Assembly (NCBI GenBank): GCA_034008185.1
Contig: CM067081.1
Coordinates: 23,311,821-23,375,820 of the forward strand
Direction: 5' to 3'
DNA from: Gorsachius magnificus
Taxonomy: Eukaryota; Chordata; Aves; Pelecaniformes; Ardeidae
Length of the DNA: 64,000 bases
Position numbers and translations under genes: made by a program. The notes beneath the pieces were generated by a model. The model did not search any database. It had not been told where the DNA came from and saw only the letters and a program-made list of their open reading frames with translations. Shown piece after piece: positions 1 to 12,800 of this stretch (positions are counted from its first letter, which is position 1; every line of letters starts with the position of its first letter).

Positions 1-3000
1 TTCTCAAAACTGGGCATACTTTCTGAAAGTCTCGATTTCTTTATAGTTTTATAATTCATTATTCCAATACCAGAGGGGTATTCAGTGCAGAAAGTCAGTT
101 TTACATTCTGAAATGACCCTGCTTTTGTCAGTTAAAGAAAAAAAGAAGAGTATTTTTTCTTTCAAATCAACTACCTTCCTGGCTTTTTGAATACTAGATA
201 GCCTGCATATTTGCAGACTCACAAACTACAAACCACTGTCTTCCGCGGCAGCTTTTATAAAGTCCATTATATTGGACTTCAATAACTCCACTTTCAAACG
301 GAATACTTCAGTATTGTTTTTCCATTACACCAGCCATAATACAAATGGCATGCAGGAGCGTCTCTAGCCAGCGAAATGCAATAACCACCGTATCCCTCAA
401 GACACTGTCCTTTCCCTTCACTTAGTTCCATAAAGTGGATGAAAAAAAAAACCCTAAGCCCACAAAACACCACCATAAATCAGGAATACGCAAGTGTGCT
501 CCAGAGGCGAAGGGTTCAGTTTGAGGTCTCAGTGGATGCTTCTAAAGATTTCAGGGTGGTCTTTATACCACCCGCTGCTTGAAAAAACACCATTGCAGAG
601 TAAATCACCCATCTGAAAAAGTACCAAAACTGTTTTTCTTAACTCTCCTTGGCTTGGCATGGTCTTCAACAAACGGGCTTGGATAAACAGCACAATGAAG
701 AGGACTGATGTCCTTCTGGTTCATAGGAGAGCTGCATGGTCTAGAGGAGACATTGCCCCTGGTGAGGCCACCAGACCAGTTAAATAAATTGTCTGATCAG
801 AAGCAAGGCCTGTTCTGCTCCTTCCCGTGAGATAAAACCTGCGATGGTATTTCAAAGACCTAGAGAGCACTACAGAAACTTTTCACCTCTGCTGGAGACA
901 TTTCTAACGGCACTAAAATAACGATGTCAATGATATTTATGCTAGGCTAGGGGCGGGTTTTTTTGGTTTGAGTATTTGCTTATGATACACCATTTCATCT
1001 GGAGAACCAATACAAACCCAATCTGGCTACAGCGTTCCTCTGTCAACACACCAGTACTACCTGAGCTTCCTTTAGCACGCAAGTGTCATTAATTAAAATA
1101 AAAAGAAAGTTGTGGCTGGAAATGGCATTTGCTAAGATACCGAGATTTTTAACATGGGGATCTTAGCTGTACTGTGAAATGGCGTGGTGAAATGCCACAC
1201 AGCAAAGGAAGGGGGTGAAGGAAGAGCCCTCGCCCTGCCGCACAAAAGATGCTCCCCAGCCCAGCCCTGCCGCTGCTAGGTTCCCTCCGAACCCGCAAAC
1301 ACCAGCACTGTTCTCAGTACCAATGAAGGTGGAGGAGGACAGCCAGGACCTGCCTGCTCAGCTAACGGGTTGAACCAAAATTCTGGGTTTGAGCCCCAAA
1401 ACTGCCTGTAGGAGCCACATCTTCAAAAGACCTGAATGGCTGAAGGAAGCACGTTCTCCTCCTGAGTTCATCATGAACCTATTCCCTCCATCTATACGGG
1501 GTTTAGTGCACAGACTCCGCAGTTTTAGCAGTGCTTTGCAGCAGGAAAATTAAGATTTTAAAATTTTATTTCAACTAAGCATGCCACATGATTGCAATGA
1601 GTAGCTGAATAACGAAGTTTTATTGGAAAGAAAGAAAAACCCACCACAAACCCCCGTATTATACTAACCTCAAGAAAAAAAATACATCTTTCCAAAGGAA
1701 GAGGTAAACAACTTTTACCCTCATTAAAAAGTTGAGAAATGTGCACACCACCACTAAAATATAATTAATACACAGCCTTCAGAAGAGTCCAAAGGAGCAA
1801 TTTAATTAACCACCCACTGATTCTGTAAATGACAAGAACACGCAAAGGTAATGGCACCTTATAATTGAAAATGTCCTGTTTATTTAGCTGAGCAATTGTG
1901 CTGTTCTATGTTGTGCATAAATATGAAGAAACACGTTTTGAACTCATGACATTTTTCACTTTGTAAGGTGTGACAGAACAACATACTGCCCATGATACAG
2001 TCACTGTATACTCCACTTATTTAATGCCTTTACCTAAGAACCTCAAAGTCACTGACAACCATAAAGGTCTTAAACTTTGCGAACCCTTTTGATGGGCTTT
2101 TTCCGTACCCTCTTCAAAAACGCAGAAGAGCTGGGAGGAAAAAACCCAATTTTACTGGTATGCCACTTCAAACAAACTATCGCCTCATGTAGGGACTTAG
2201 TCTATATCTGTAGTTCTCCCACTTTCATACAAAGGGATCCTCAGTAAGCCCCATAAAATACTTCTGCTGACAATCTTGTAAACTCATTTTGCAATTTCTC
2301 ACCCTCTTCCTTCAGGTAGAAAAGCTTCCTTTTCAGCTGCTGCTTCCTTTATTAAAGCTGAAGAGAAGCAGCTTTTACCAAGGTAGGAAAACAATGTAAA
2401 CAAAATATGGGAAAAGTTCTTCCTCATTTTTTTTCATTGGACTTTCCAGGGATAAAGCTGAACTGAATATTCCTTCTTGCATTCACAAAACTCAAAATGC
2501 CTTGGTGCTACTACATTACAACCATCAAAGTCTATTTGACTGAACATGAAACAGCAACATCTGAATTTATGAGCTGTCCATCTCCCTATCTAATGGACAC
2601 ACTAGGAGCATTCATTTATACCTGCTTTGGGGCATACATAATTCAAAATAACAGACTGAAGAGATTCTTCAAGCATAGCCGTCTCCACTGGAAAGCTGAT
2701 CGCCAGACTAAAAGATTTTCCTTCCAGGACTCTACAACATACCATAAAATGAGCCTCAGCGGTCCGACACCGCAGGAGCCATGGCACGCAAGGACGGATG
2801 CGGCTGCCTCGTGCGTCGGTCTCAGGACACCTCTGGTCCCAGCTGTCCCCTCCATCAGCAGCCCCAGGATGACATCGGTGACTCTACGTAGCATTGGCTC
2901 CCTGCCCAACTACTACATAAAAGCATTCCTTAATAGAAATCGTACCATTAAGCGCTTAATAGAAATGGTACCACTAAGCGCTGATCCCAACAGCATCGCT

Positions 3001-3844
3001 GCATGATGGATCTAGCTGAAGCGATTAGTTTGTGTGTACACATTAAATACACATTTCTGCAATTTTGCATCCAGCAGTAAAATCTTTACTCATTGGTATT
3101 AGCTAGTCATGTTTATGGCTCCTGAGGGTTTCCCATGCTTAAGTGTTCAGGATATTTACTCAGTCTGTAGCAAACCATTACCAGGCCTACCTGGCTGTAT
3201 TAGCTGCCTGTCAGCAACACCGCCAGATACGTAAACATCTCTTTAAAATGATGAAACCTCCCATTACTTTTATGCACTATGGCTTATTTACCAGTAAGAT
3301 GAGGAAAGGTTCTTGAAGAAATACCATAAAGCAGTCGCTAATAATTTTTGTAACTATTTTTTTTTTAAAGGTCTTTCCAGCTTTCATGTGTTAACTCTTT
3401 AAGAGCATTCACATCAGAAACTGGTGGGTCCCAGGTACCGCCTGTGCCCCATACCCCAGCAACAGCACCTTTGGGTTCCTCATTAATACTCCCTTACATA
3501 TTCTTCCTCGAAGGACTCTTAGGCATCGTACTGTGGGACTGAACACAGAGATGTTTTCCAATGGCTCATCATGATGACTGCCTCATGTTTCCAGAATGCA
3601 TTCACCCTTTAAGATTTTCTGCTTCTAAATGTTATAAAAAATATATTGCTTAAACTGTAATATATCTTTCAACTGCCTGCAGCTGCCAGAACGATCTGGA
3701 CTGCTCAGTATTGCTGACTTGTTTCTAACATTTAGTATTGCAATAAACTTTATAAGAAATGCTCGCCTTCTTCCACGCCACTAATGTATTTTGAAAGAAA
3801 ATGATGCTCCATGACTCCTTAAAAGAACTCCATTTACCTATTAC

Positions 3845-3876
3845 ATATATATATATATGTGTGTGTATATATATAT
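3845..3876. repeat. AT/GT dinucleotide microsatellite
   Basis: An alternating (AT)n tract passes into a short (GT)n tract and back into (AT)n. It lies in the inferred LNX2 intron and is likely length-polymorphic. Confidence 0.9.
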
Positions 3877-6800
3877 TTTTCCCTAACAACTGCACTCAGG
3901 AGTTTCTCAAGTGGTCTTACCTGCAGTAAGAGCACACCCATGGTACACAGATTTCATGTACTAGGTTAACTAGGTAACAAGCATTGCAAAAAAGACTGAC
4001 CACAGCTAGAGAAAGGCTTGATGGTACAAATATGTGTTACAAGTGTCCTGTCCTGCTGGGGAAGCTCTCAAAGATAAATGGTGTTTGTCTAACTCACCAA
4101 AAGTCACCTGGGATGTGGGACAGGGAAAGAGGTACAGGGAGACCTCAGTAGGACAGGAGAGCTCTCAATTTGCCACAAAATAGGGGAACTTGCCATTGAA
4201 GAGAGCAGAAATCTCAGATTTTGAAGATGACCTTCCCCAAAACCTGCCTGTAGGAATTCCTGTACTGCTCACGTTTGTTTCTTTTATATGGGTTAAATGC
4301 TACTTACTTTCCCCTATTGACAGGCAGATTGTTTTTTTTCCTTAGACCACTGTTCTCCCAAGTTTTCTGCTATACAATTCGAAGAGCCAGGGCCATGGTG
4401 GCCTGCAGCTTGTTTATGGAACTGGCCCTTCCTATGTCCCCAGGCAGCCCAGCAGGGCAGACAGCAGCCGGACGCCCTCCCTCTGCCTCCCGGCCATCCC
4501 TCAGCCCTCTTCTGTGGAGACAAGGAAGTAAGTTATTAAGCAACCAAAATACATACAGAAAAATAAAACATTTAAAATATTACACGGGGGACATAAGTGG
4601 TTTATTAATCACATCTTCTAGATTAATTTCTGCTTCCACTAGGTCATAGCACAGTGAAGTAATTTAAAACAAGGTATTTACAGCACTGTGAATTACTTTA
4701 ATAATGCTAAAGCTTACTGTATATATTCAAGTGTTTAACTCACAAGAGCTACCTTTTTTCACTATTTTATGAAATTAGTTTAAAAATCAAATGTATTTCA
4801 TTACCATTCCTGGTGGAGAACCTTATGTAAATTTTCCAGTCATGAAAATAAACAATGCCATTTCATGTTTAAATATAACTTAAGCCTTTAAACTTAAAAG
4901 TATTCACTTAAACAAACCATACTGCTTATCACTACAAAATTAGATTCTTCCAGTGCAGTAAGACTGCTTTTTTGCCTTCCCGCCCTCCCTGCCACCAAAG
5001 AAGGCTTATGTTTGATTTCTGCCACAGAACAGCCCTTCCATCCATTGGTATTTCACCAGAGAACATCATTTTGGAAGCGGCAGACTCTTGCCTTGAGCTT
5101 GAATTATTGCTGCCAAAAATCTCATCCCTACAAAATTCTCAAAATTGGGATGAATAGAAAATAAAGAATTTTGGGTTTCTCTGCACATCAGCAGCTTGGC
5201 TACCTCAACACCAATGTCTCTGCACAGGACCCGCTTTCATGCAGTCCACTTGGCTTCTTCAATCCGGCAGCTCAAACATCATTTGTTCTGTTAGCTAATA
5301 CCTGATACTGACTATTTGCATTTCAGAGGCTTTCCCATAACTTCTGGTTATAAGAGCAGCCTTCAGGGTGGCTTTCACCAGCATTATCTCATTTCACGTT
5401 TCAACAGACCAGAAGAACATGGATGCTCAGCTTCCAGGGCTCAGCCAAGGTAACTTCTAGCTCACAAACCCAGAAATTCTTATGCCATCTCCCTACATCC
5501 CTACTAGCATCACAGCTAGAGGGCTATTTTTAAAATGTCTTATATATGCGCGTTACCTGGTTTTAAGTGAAGTAAAAATTATAAGAAAATTGTTCAAACA
5601 AAATATGCAGCCTATCTGCCGTAAAACTAACCTAGCAAACAACCTCAGAATTCCTTAAGGACACCAAATGTCCTTAAACTCAATTTTCTGAATTGAGAGG
5701 AATCCACTATACTGCTACATTTCCTAAGTAATTTCTTCTAGAAGAATTACATTAGCAGTTGAGGACAAATTTAGTTCTTTCCACGCCAAAGCCTGTATTC
5801 ACTTTGTGGCTTTATAAATTCCAGAATTGCTAAATACACGTAAGCCTCTTAAATAAATAACTAAAGCAACAAGAAAATTTTTCTTCCAGAATTACTTTGC
5901 AGTAACTAAAATGGTACTTCTCCTTCACTGCAGTATTATGTTGTGGCACTAACTCAAAAGTTCAAACCGTTTTCATTTCTTTATTACCAGTAGCGATCTA
6001 GGAAATGCTGCCATCAATTGTAAATCTACATGAAGTCGCACTCCTCTGGTGCATTTTGTGCATAGCAATCAGTTCAGAATGCAATCTTGTGTTGTTTAAA
6101 ATTCAGTTTATTCTTCAATTACTCTCCTAGCCTGACTCTAATTTATTATATTTTCCGGTACATTTGATTTTGGATATTATGACATCCTGGCTCATGCCAT
6201 TAGAGAGGAAACATAAAATGGTGAGGATGTCTAGGGACAGCTGAGAGTAAGATAGCAAGAGTCTGGAAAATTAACAATATCACTGTCTCTGTGCTCAGCT
6301 AGACCTTTCCTGCATTAGTGCTGGAAAAAAAAAAATGGCAGTATTTCTCCAATATAGACTTGACATCCAGGAATAGCCTCAGAGGCACCATAAAACCTCG
6401 GCTAGTGCGGCGGGCAGCTCGGGTGCCCGGGAGGACGGATGGCAGACTCTGAGCCTGCCTGGGCAGCTGAGCTAAAGAAGAAATGAAACACTGGCCCTGC
6501 TGCTGCTCGGAGCCCACCGAAGAAACCCACGCGGTTCTAAATGCCACCAATACTAAATACATTGGGGCTTTTTTTTTAGCTTTGCATTGTCTCAGTCCTA
6601 GCTACCATTTCTTTCTCCCAGCACCCAAGGTGAAGCGAGAGGCAGGAGCCAGAAGCCTTCTCAGAGCATCTTTCTTGAGAACCCCAGCAGACGGGAGGGC
6701 TTCGCCTCCCCCTCCGCCTTGGCGACCGACTACAATAACCTTCAGGGCACGCTGCCAGCCCCACCTGCTTACTCAGCCTTTTGCCAGGAAGGGAAGCTCT

Positions 6801-8172
6801 CACCGCACCGATTTGCCCTTTGAAGATGCATCCTCTTTTGCTTACTTCTTACTTCCCCCTACTACATCGGGCATTTGAACTCTTGCATCCAGAGGACGGA
6901 GGGTCAGTCCTGACAGGGGAACATCAGGCTCTGGTATTCACATCTCACCTCTTACCCCAAAACAGATTCCAACAACTTTGAACATGAAAAATCCTCACGT
7001 GCCTGCAGAGCTTGCTCTATCCCAAGAGATTCCATACTGGGTTTTGAAAAAAATTTATGTTTCCCTTCTTTTGTCTGTTCTTCAGAAAGCCTGAAGACAG
7101 GTTGCCAAAGCAATACCCAAGAGCAAACACTTTGCAGGGAAGCCCAAGCAGCTGGGACCCATGGGAGACCACCAGCATTGGAAAGAACTTGCAGTGGGGG
7201 AAACCTGGCTGGGCCCAAATCCTCATGGATCATTTTGTCCTCCAGAAAAAAAAAAAAACAACCCAAAACCAAAACCCACAAGCAGACTACTTTTCCTCTA
7301 TAGGGCAATAAAGCTTTCTCCTGTCTCTAAGCTGTCTTGTAGCTCAGGCAGTATTGCCAGATCCTTCTAAATCTCACAAGCAGTAAGGATTTTCCTAATG
7401 ATGTAGTTGCTGCAACTGTTTCAGTCACTTAAATGTCAGAAATTACATGTAGCAATGTTAAAAGATGATGACTCAGGTTGCAGCTAATTTCCAAAATTAA
7501 GAAACGCCACTTTTTAGCTTACCCACTGCCTCCCAGTTTTCCCCGCCCCTCCTGAACCTGTGTTGTAACCCAGTTGCTGGTTTCTGTTCAGAAGCTTTTT
7601 TCTCCAGCAGCCCAGTCCCGTGCAAAGGACAGGCACAAAAGGGAGTAGCGTGAGGGATGCACAAGCGCATTTCCAATGTTAGGTTGCTTGATTTCACACT
7701 TAAAAACCACCCCACTGAAAGGAAGTTATTGATGCATGAGAAATATGGAGTACAATTTTAGCTTGTGAGGTCTGACGGAGTCAGAGCAAATCAGATCAGG
7801 CCACTCTTAGGTGGGATGGAGAACTGGGACGGAGGGGCTCTTCCCTCCTGTTAAGTGCTATCCCATGCCCCAGTATCACCAGCACAGCAAGAGAAAATAG
7901 CTCCTCTCGTTTTCATGTATGGGTACCAGGAAAACATATTGACCAAGTTCTTTAAAAGCACAAGACAACTTCAGCTCCAACCATTTTCTCTTCTCAATCC
8001 CTTATACTCTTAAGTAACTTGCCTATGCTTATGCTGCAAATCAATGCGCAGGCTCCGGTGTCTCCCTGCACCTGCTCCCATTACCCTGTGTTTGAAACAA
8101 ACCATGCATCGAGACCGGAGGCTCGATTTCACTTCCCAGCACGCAGAGAATAATCATCAATAATTGATGTCA

Positions 8173-9027
8173 GTCGGCTTCATTCGGGGCACTGCCTCGG
8201 GCGTGCAACGGAGACATAGGGTACACACCAAGAAAAGGAGGATTTGTATATAAAATGATTTGATAATCTGAAAAAATCCCTCAGTAAACAAAGGAAGTTT
8301 ACAGATAATCGCATTAAAGATTAGAGTTGTCTTAAAACAATGCAGAACGTATTCGAGAACATCTGGGAAGAAAGATGGTAGTTTTAACAGCAAAACCTTG
8401 GGGGAAAATATTTTCCCCCCACAAACAGAAAACAGTAATTCACTTTATTAATTCCTAATCCTCTTCAGTTCACGTTAAGGCAGAGCATATTTTCCAATAA
8501 AGCTTTTTATAAATCTATTTAAAGGCAATTTTATAAATAAATAAATATTTAAATATATTTGAATACATTTAAATATCTGAATAAATGATCGGTTATTCCA
8601 CGTTTTTTGATTGCTTCCATTTTATTTCAAATTTGAGAAACAGGCTAATTTTAAGTCAGAAAACTGAATAAGTTTATTAGTAAATAAAGATAGAACTTAA
8701 CCTTTGGACTACAGAAAAACATCTTCTATCATGATAGCAAAAGCAATCTGATTTCTGTCTTTTCATATGCACCTACTTATCAGCTGTAAAATGAAGAAAA
8801 TGACTCCTTCTATCTTATAAATGTTATTATTTTTCCATCACTCATTTACTGTTTTCCAAACATTTGTTGTGGCAATTTATGTGAAAACCCCCCCCATGAC
8901 ATTTCTATAAGCAGTGTTGATAATCAGTAATATTTATACAGATCTTCTATTTACACAACACATTACTGAAGCTCCTCAGGGAGCCGGCTTCATTTGAGGC
9001 ACTGCCTTGGGCATGCACTAGAGACTT
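8173..9027. repeat. Pair of 42-bp direct repeats about 0.8 kb apart
   Basis: The segments 8173-8217 and 8983-9027 share a stretch built around CGGCTTCATT, GCACTGCCT and GAGAC. They differ at about 8 of 42 positions, nearly all transitions, and CpG dinucleotides in the left copy are TpG or CpA in the right. The sequence between is AT-rich and not obviously repeated. The family is unknown to me. Confidence 0.7.
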
Positions 9028-9584
9028 ACAACTGCTAGAACTGCTGACAGCACCAGAAGAATTAAGTTATTTCACAACTAAGAAGTAAAAGCAAAACCTA
9101 TAGAATTGAACAATAATTAAGTTGGTAAAAACATATTGGATCAGATTTCTAGAATTCCTTTACCTACTGTATTTCAACTTCATTATTCCATAAAAAATGC
9201 TGAATGTTAGAGCTAAATTTGGAAGGATTTTTAAGTTAAGATCTGAAAAGAAGGAAAGACAAGAGAGCAAAAAAAAAATTGTTGAAAGAAAAGAATGAGT
9301 ACGGGTTTTTTTTTAATTCTTTATACTGTTTTATTTATTTACATGTAGAAATTAGTTTTATATATACACATATATGTAAAGTAAGTTCAATGACAAGTAG
9401 AATGCTAACCAGTTTGTATCAGCGGCAATCAAGCCCTAGCAAAGAAATCCCATAAGGGATGCTTTGCTACAACCACATCATCACAGCTGTGGTGAATCCA
9501 GTGACTTCCCTGGGAGCAGAATCAGGCAGAAGGACTCTCATGCCCACAATGGACCCCATGGAATCACCACCGCAGATTCAATTA

Positions 9585-9800
9585 GAATCACAGAATCATA
9601 GAATCGTTTAGGTTGGAAAAGACCTTTAAGGTCATCAAGCCCAACCGTTAACCTAACCCTGCCATCCCACCACTAAACCATGTCCCTAAGCACCTCATCT
9701 ACCCATCGTCTAAATACCTCCAGGGATGGGGACACAACCACTTCCCTGGGCAGCCCACTCCAATGCTTGACAACCCATTCGATGAAGAAATTTTTGCTAA
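9585..9800 (-). mobile_element. CR1 LINE, 3'-end fragment
   Basis: Read on the + strand it starts with the reverse complement of the CR1 3' terminus (AGAATCATAGAATC), then the conserved GGTTGGAAAAGACC block, then antisense of the ORF2 C-terminus and 3'UTR. It is about 215 bp and strongly 5'-truncated, as most CR1 copies are. No coding capacity remains. Confidence 0.95.
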
Positions 9801-12800
9801 AATTGTACAGTCAAGCTGTAGGGATGGCTAAGTAGGACTCAGCATGTGATACATCATCTGAAAAATAGCATGTACGGGATAGCAACTGCTCCTAACACGT
9901 GTGGGTGCGTTGTAGTGAAGTCCCTTCTCTCCTGCATTTCAACTTAACCTGCTTGGCAGGTTTTCAGGTATACGTAGCCTCACCTATATCAACACTTTAG
10001 AACAAACCATCTTCTTTATTCTTAAACTCAGTATCACAGCTAAACCAGAAATATTTCCTCTTTGACTCTTTGAAGCAAAAAAAAAAAACCACAAACACAG
10101 CACAATGTTGACATTACTGTGTGAAATAAGTTGCCTTCACTAAATTTGAGACTTACATAAAGATAAACGATATCTGTTTTGAAATCCATAGTGTTCTGAT
10201 AATGTGTAGGAGGTAACATGTCAAGCTGTACCCAAAAGTTCTTCATCAAATATTGTCCGCTTCATAACGGCACGACACTTAGTTATGAACATTTCCTAGC
10301 TTCACAGCTTTTCAAACTTTTCAAAATACGACTTAGGAAAGCATTACACTTCTACAGCATTTCTCTAGTCAATAGCACACATCCCTTACTGCAGAAGAAA
10401 GAACTGTAATGGTTTCATTTCACACTCCAGTTACCCAAAATTCTGCATTACCACTCACTTTAGTGTTAATTTTCCCATAGATTCTCTTTTTCTGCTTACA
10501 TGGCAAGACAGCTCAGGTCAAGTGCACAAACAAGCTGTGCTGCTGATTCTCCTTTTTACCACCACTGAATCACCTTCACTTTTGCCTCACCAGAAAGTTA
10601 TTTTCCCTGCAGAAAGCAGGGGAGCCACAGTCAATAGATGTCAGCAGCTATCAGTCAGAATGGATTTCAAAGTGGGGAAAAAAAGTCCCCACAACTGAAA
10701 CTGCAAGTATTATTTATGCAGGATCGTGCCCACGCTGTATAAGTACACACGACAGGTATATTTGCTGCTGCACATGCTGTGAAGCCTAATTCAGCTCGTG
10801 ACACTTCCAGCTATAGAAAGACACGTATCAGAAGCTATAGAATATAAAAGTATCAGCTCTGAACAGACATGCTGAGCCATCCCCCAGATAACAGGAATGA
10901 AGAGTGGTTATTCTGCCAGACGAAGTAGAAAGATACTATTTTTTACTGGTGATTCAAAAAAGAAACACATTCGGTGGTTGTCGCTGAATTCTTATGAAGC
11001 TATGTAATATGTATGTAAAGATCTAACTTACATACCTTTTTAAAACATTCAGATGAAATGCATCACAGATCCACAAGTACACAAACGTATCTGTATTTTT
11101 AGCCTAATAGAACCTGGATGAGATTAGCTTTACCTTTAGCATTTAAAGGGAATTAAAATGTTTAAGAAGCAGACCTAAATTCTGAAGGCATGCAATACTG
11201 AATGTGTAGCTTTTTATACTGGTTTAGTATAAGGCAGGAAACCCTGTGATTTTTAAAGCTTCGATCTTCATTAGAAGCAGCAATGACAGCTTAGTAATGG
11301 ACTACTTGTAAAAACAGTCCAGGAACAGACTTGTACTAATTTTTAATTAACATAAATGCAAGATCTAGCACAAACACAGAACTATTTTACTAATTCACAG
11401 GGTGAGCCTTCATTAGCTTCTGCCGGTAACAACAAACGGCTCAGAAAACCCCTCTAGAGCAAACGAGACATAAAGACAGGAAAAAGAGGCTGGACAGAAG
11501 GAAATCCTCATCAACCTGCTCTGGAAGAAGCTTGACTGAAAAAGGTTGGTTTTTTTTTTTTTTTTTAAAGTCTAAAAAACAAGTTACTTCAATCAACAGT
11601 CAGGGAAGCCCCAGGGAGCAGCGGGGTTTGGATGATAGCTAGGGTACACACATACTGCACCCAGGGTACCCTTACAGCCGTATGATCAGAACGGGGTTTA
11701 TAGCAAACGCTTTGAACAAGACCAGAAAGTTTATACAACACATTAGGATCTATGTGGTCTTGTGATGTATCGATCAACTTTCACTTACAGTTATTCCAGT
11801 CTGGTTACAAACAACTTTTATACAACTTGATATAAAAAAATATAGGAGAAAACAATGATGTGAGGCAGGGGAATAGATCTAATAAAAAGGGGCAAGAACA
11901 CAAGGAAAGGTGGACTATTGGTAAATAAATACATGAGCTTGGAAGCAACAATACGGCATCCTCCTCTGCATGAAGTGGCAATAGCTGTTACCAATTTTTA
12001 TTTTTTTTTCTGTAACTTTTAACCTCCAAACATGTAGAAGCAATTTAATACGGTCCACATTTAAGTATTTAATCTATTGCAGATATTCAGTGCACTATCC
12101 ATGAGGCACATACAGATATAAACATCCCCAGTGTCCTCCTTGATACGTGATTTGCTCTAGATGTAGGCTACCCAGCCGTAAGACAGACTTTGAATGTACT
12201 GTTCTGCACAGGCTGTTACCGAGGGCAGTGGAAGAACCAACTGCGTTGAAGTCAAAACGTGGTTAGCTTAAGAGCCTTCCGGGGGTTGTGGGTTTTCTTG
12301 TTGTTGTTTTGTTTTTGCTGGTGTAGCAGGTAGCAATGTCAATTAGGGGAATGATTTGGATGACATCGCTATACCTGTAGGAAACCCCAGCAGAGGCTCT
12401 GTTCTACTGCCATAAGAGTGTGTTGCCAGTAATAGCTCATTTCATCTGGGCACTAATAGAAGGTATGCAGATAAAAGCACATTCATGTTATGACAAAGTA
12501 AAATGCATTGACAAAGGCGGCTCGCTTTTTTTTTTCTAAATGAAGACTTTGTTCAGGAATGCCAACCAAAACTTGATAGTCAGAAAAATCACGACACGCC
12601 TAGATCCTGAAATATTGCTTTGTGTCAGAAAAAGAACCCCATGGGTTGGTCCTTGCAAAGCAAACACAACATTCCTGTGGCAGAACATGACAGCTTACGT
12701 GAGCACAATATAGCAACCACTGAAAACCGCTTTCCACAAACCGGTTTCAGTATACATGTTGGTGACATTTTACCTCTGTTAGCTTTGCTTGAACTTCCAT

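Noticed and set aside
3921..3960. Possible 40-bp - strand exon with a good donor (GCAG|GTAAGA)
   Set aside because: The acceptor lacks a convincing polypyrimidine tract; an isolated donor-like site is common by chance in 17 kb.
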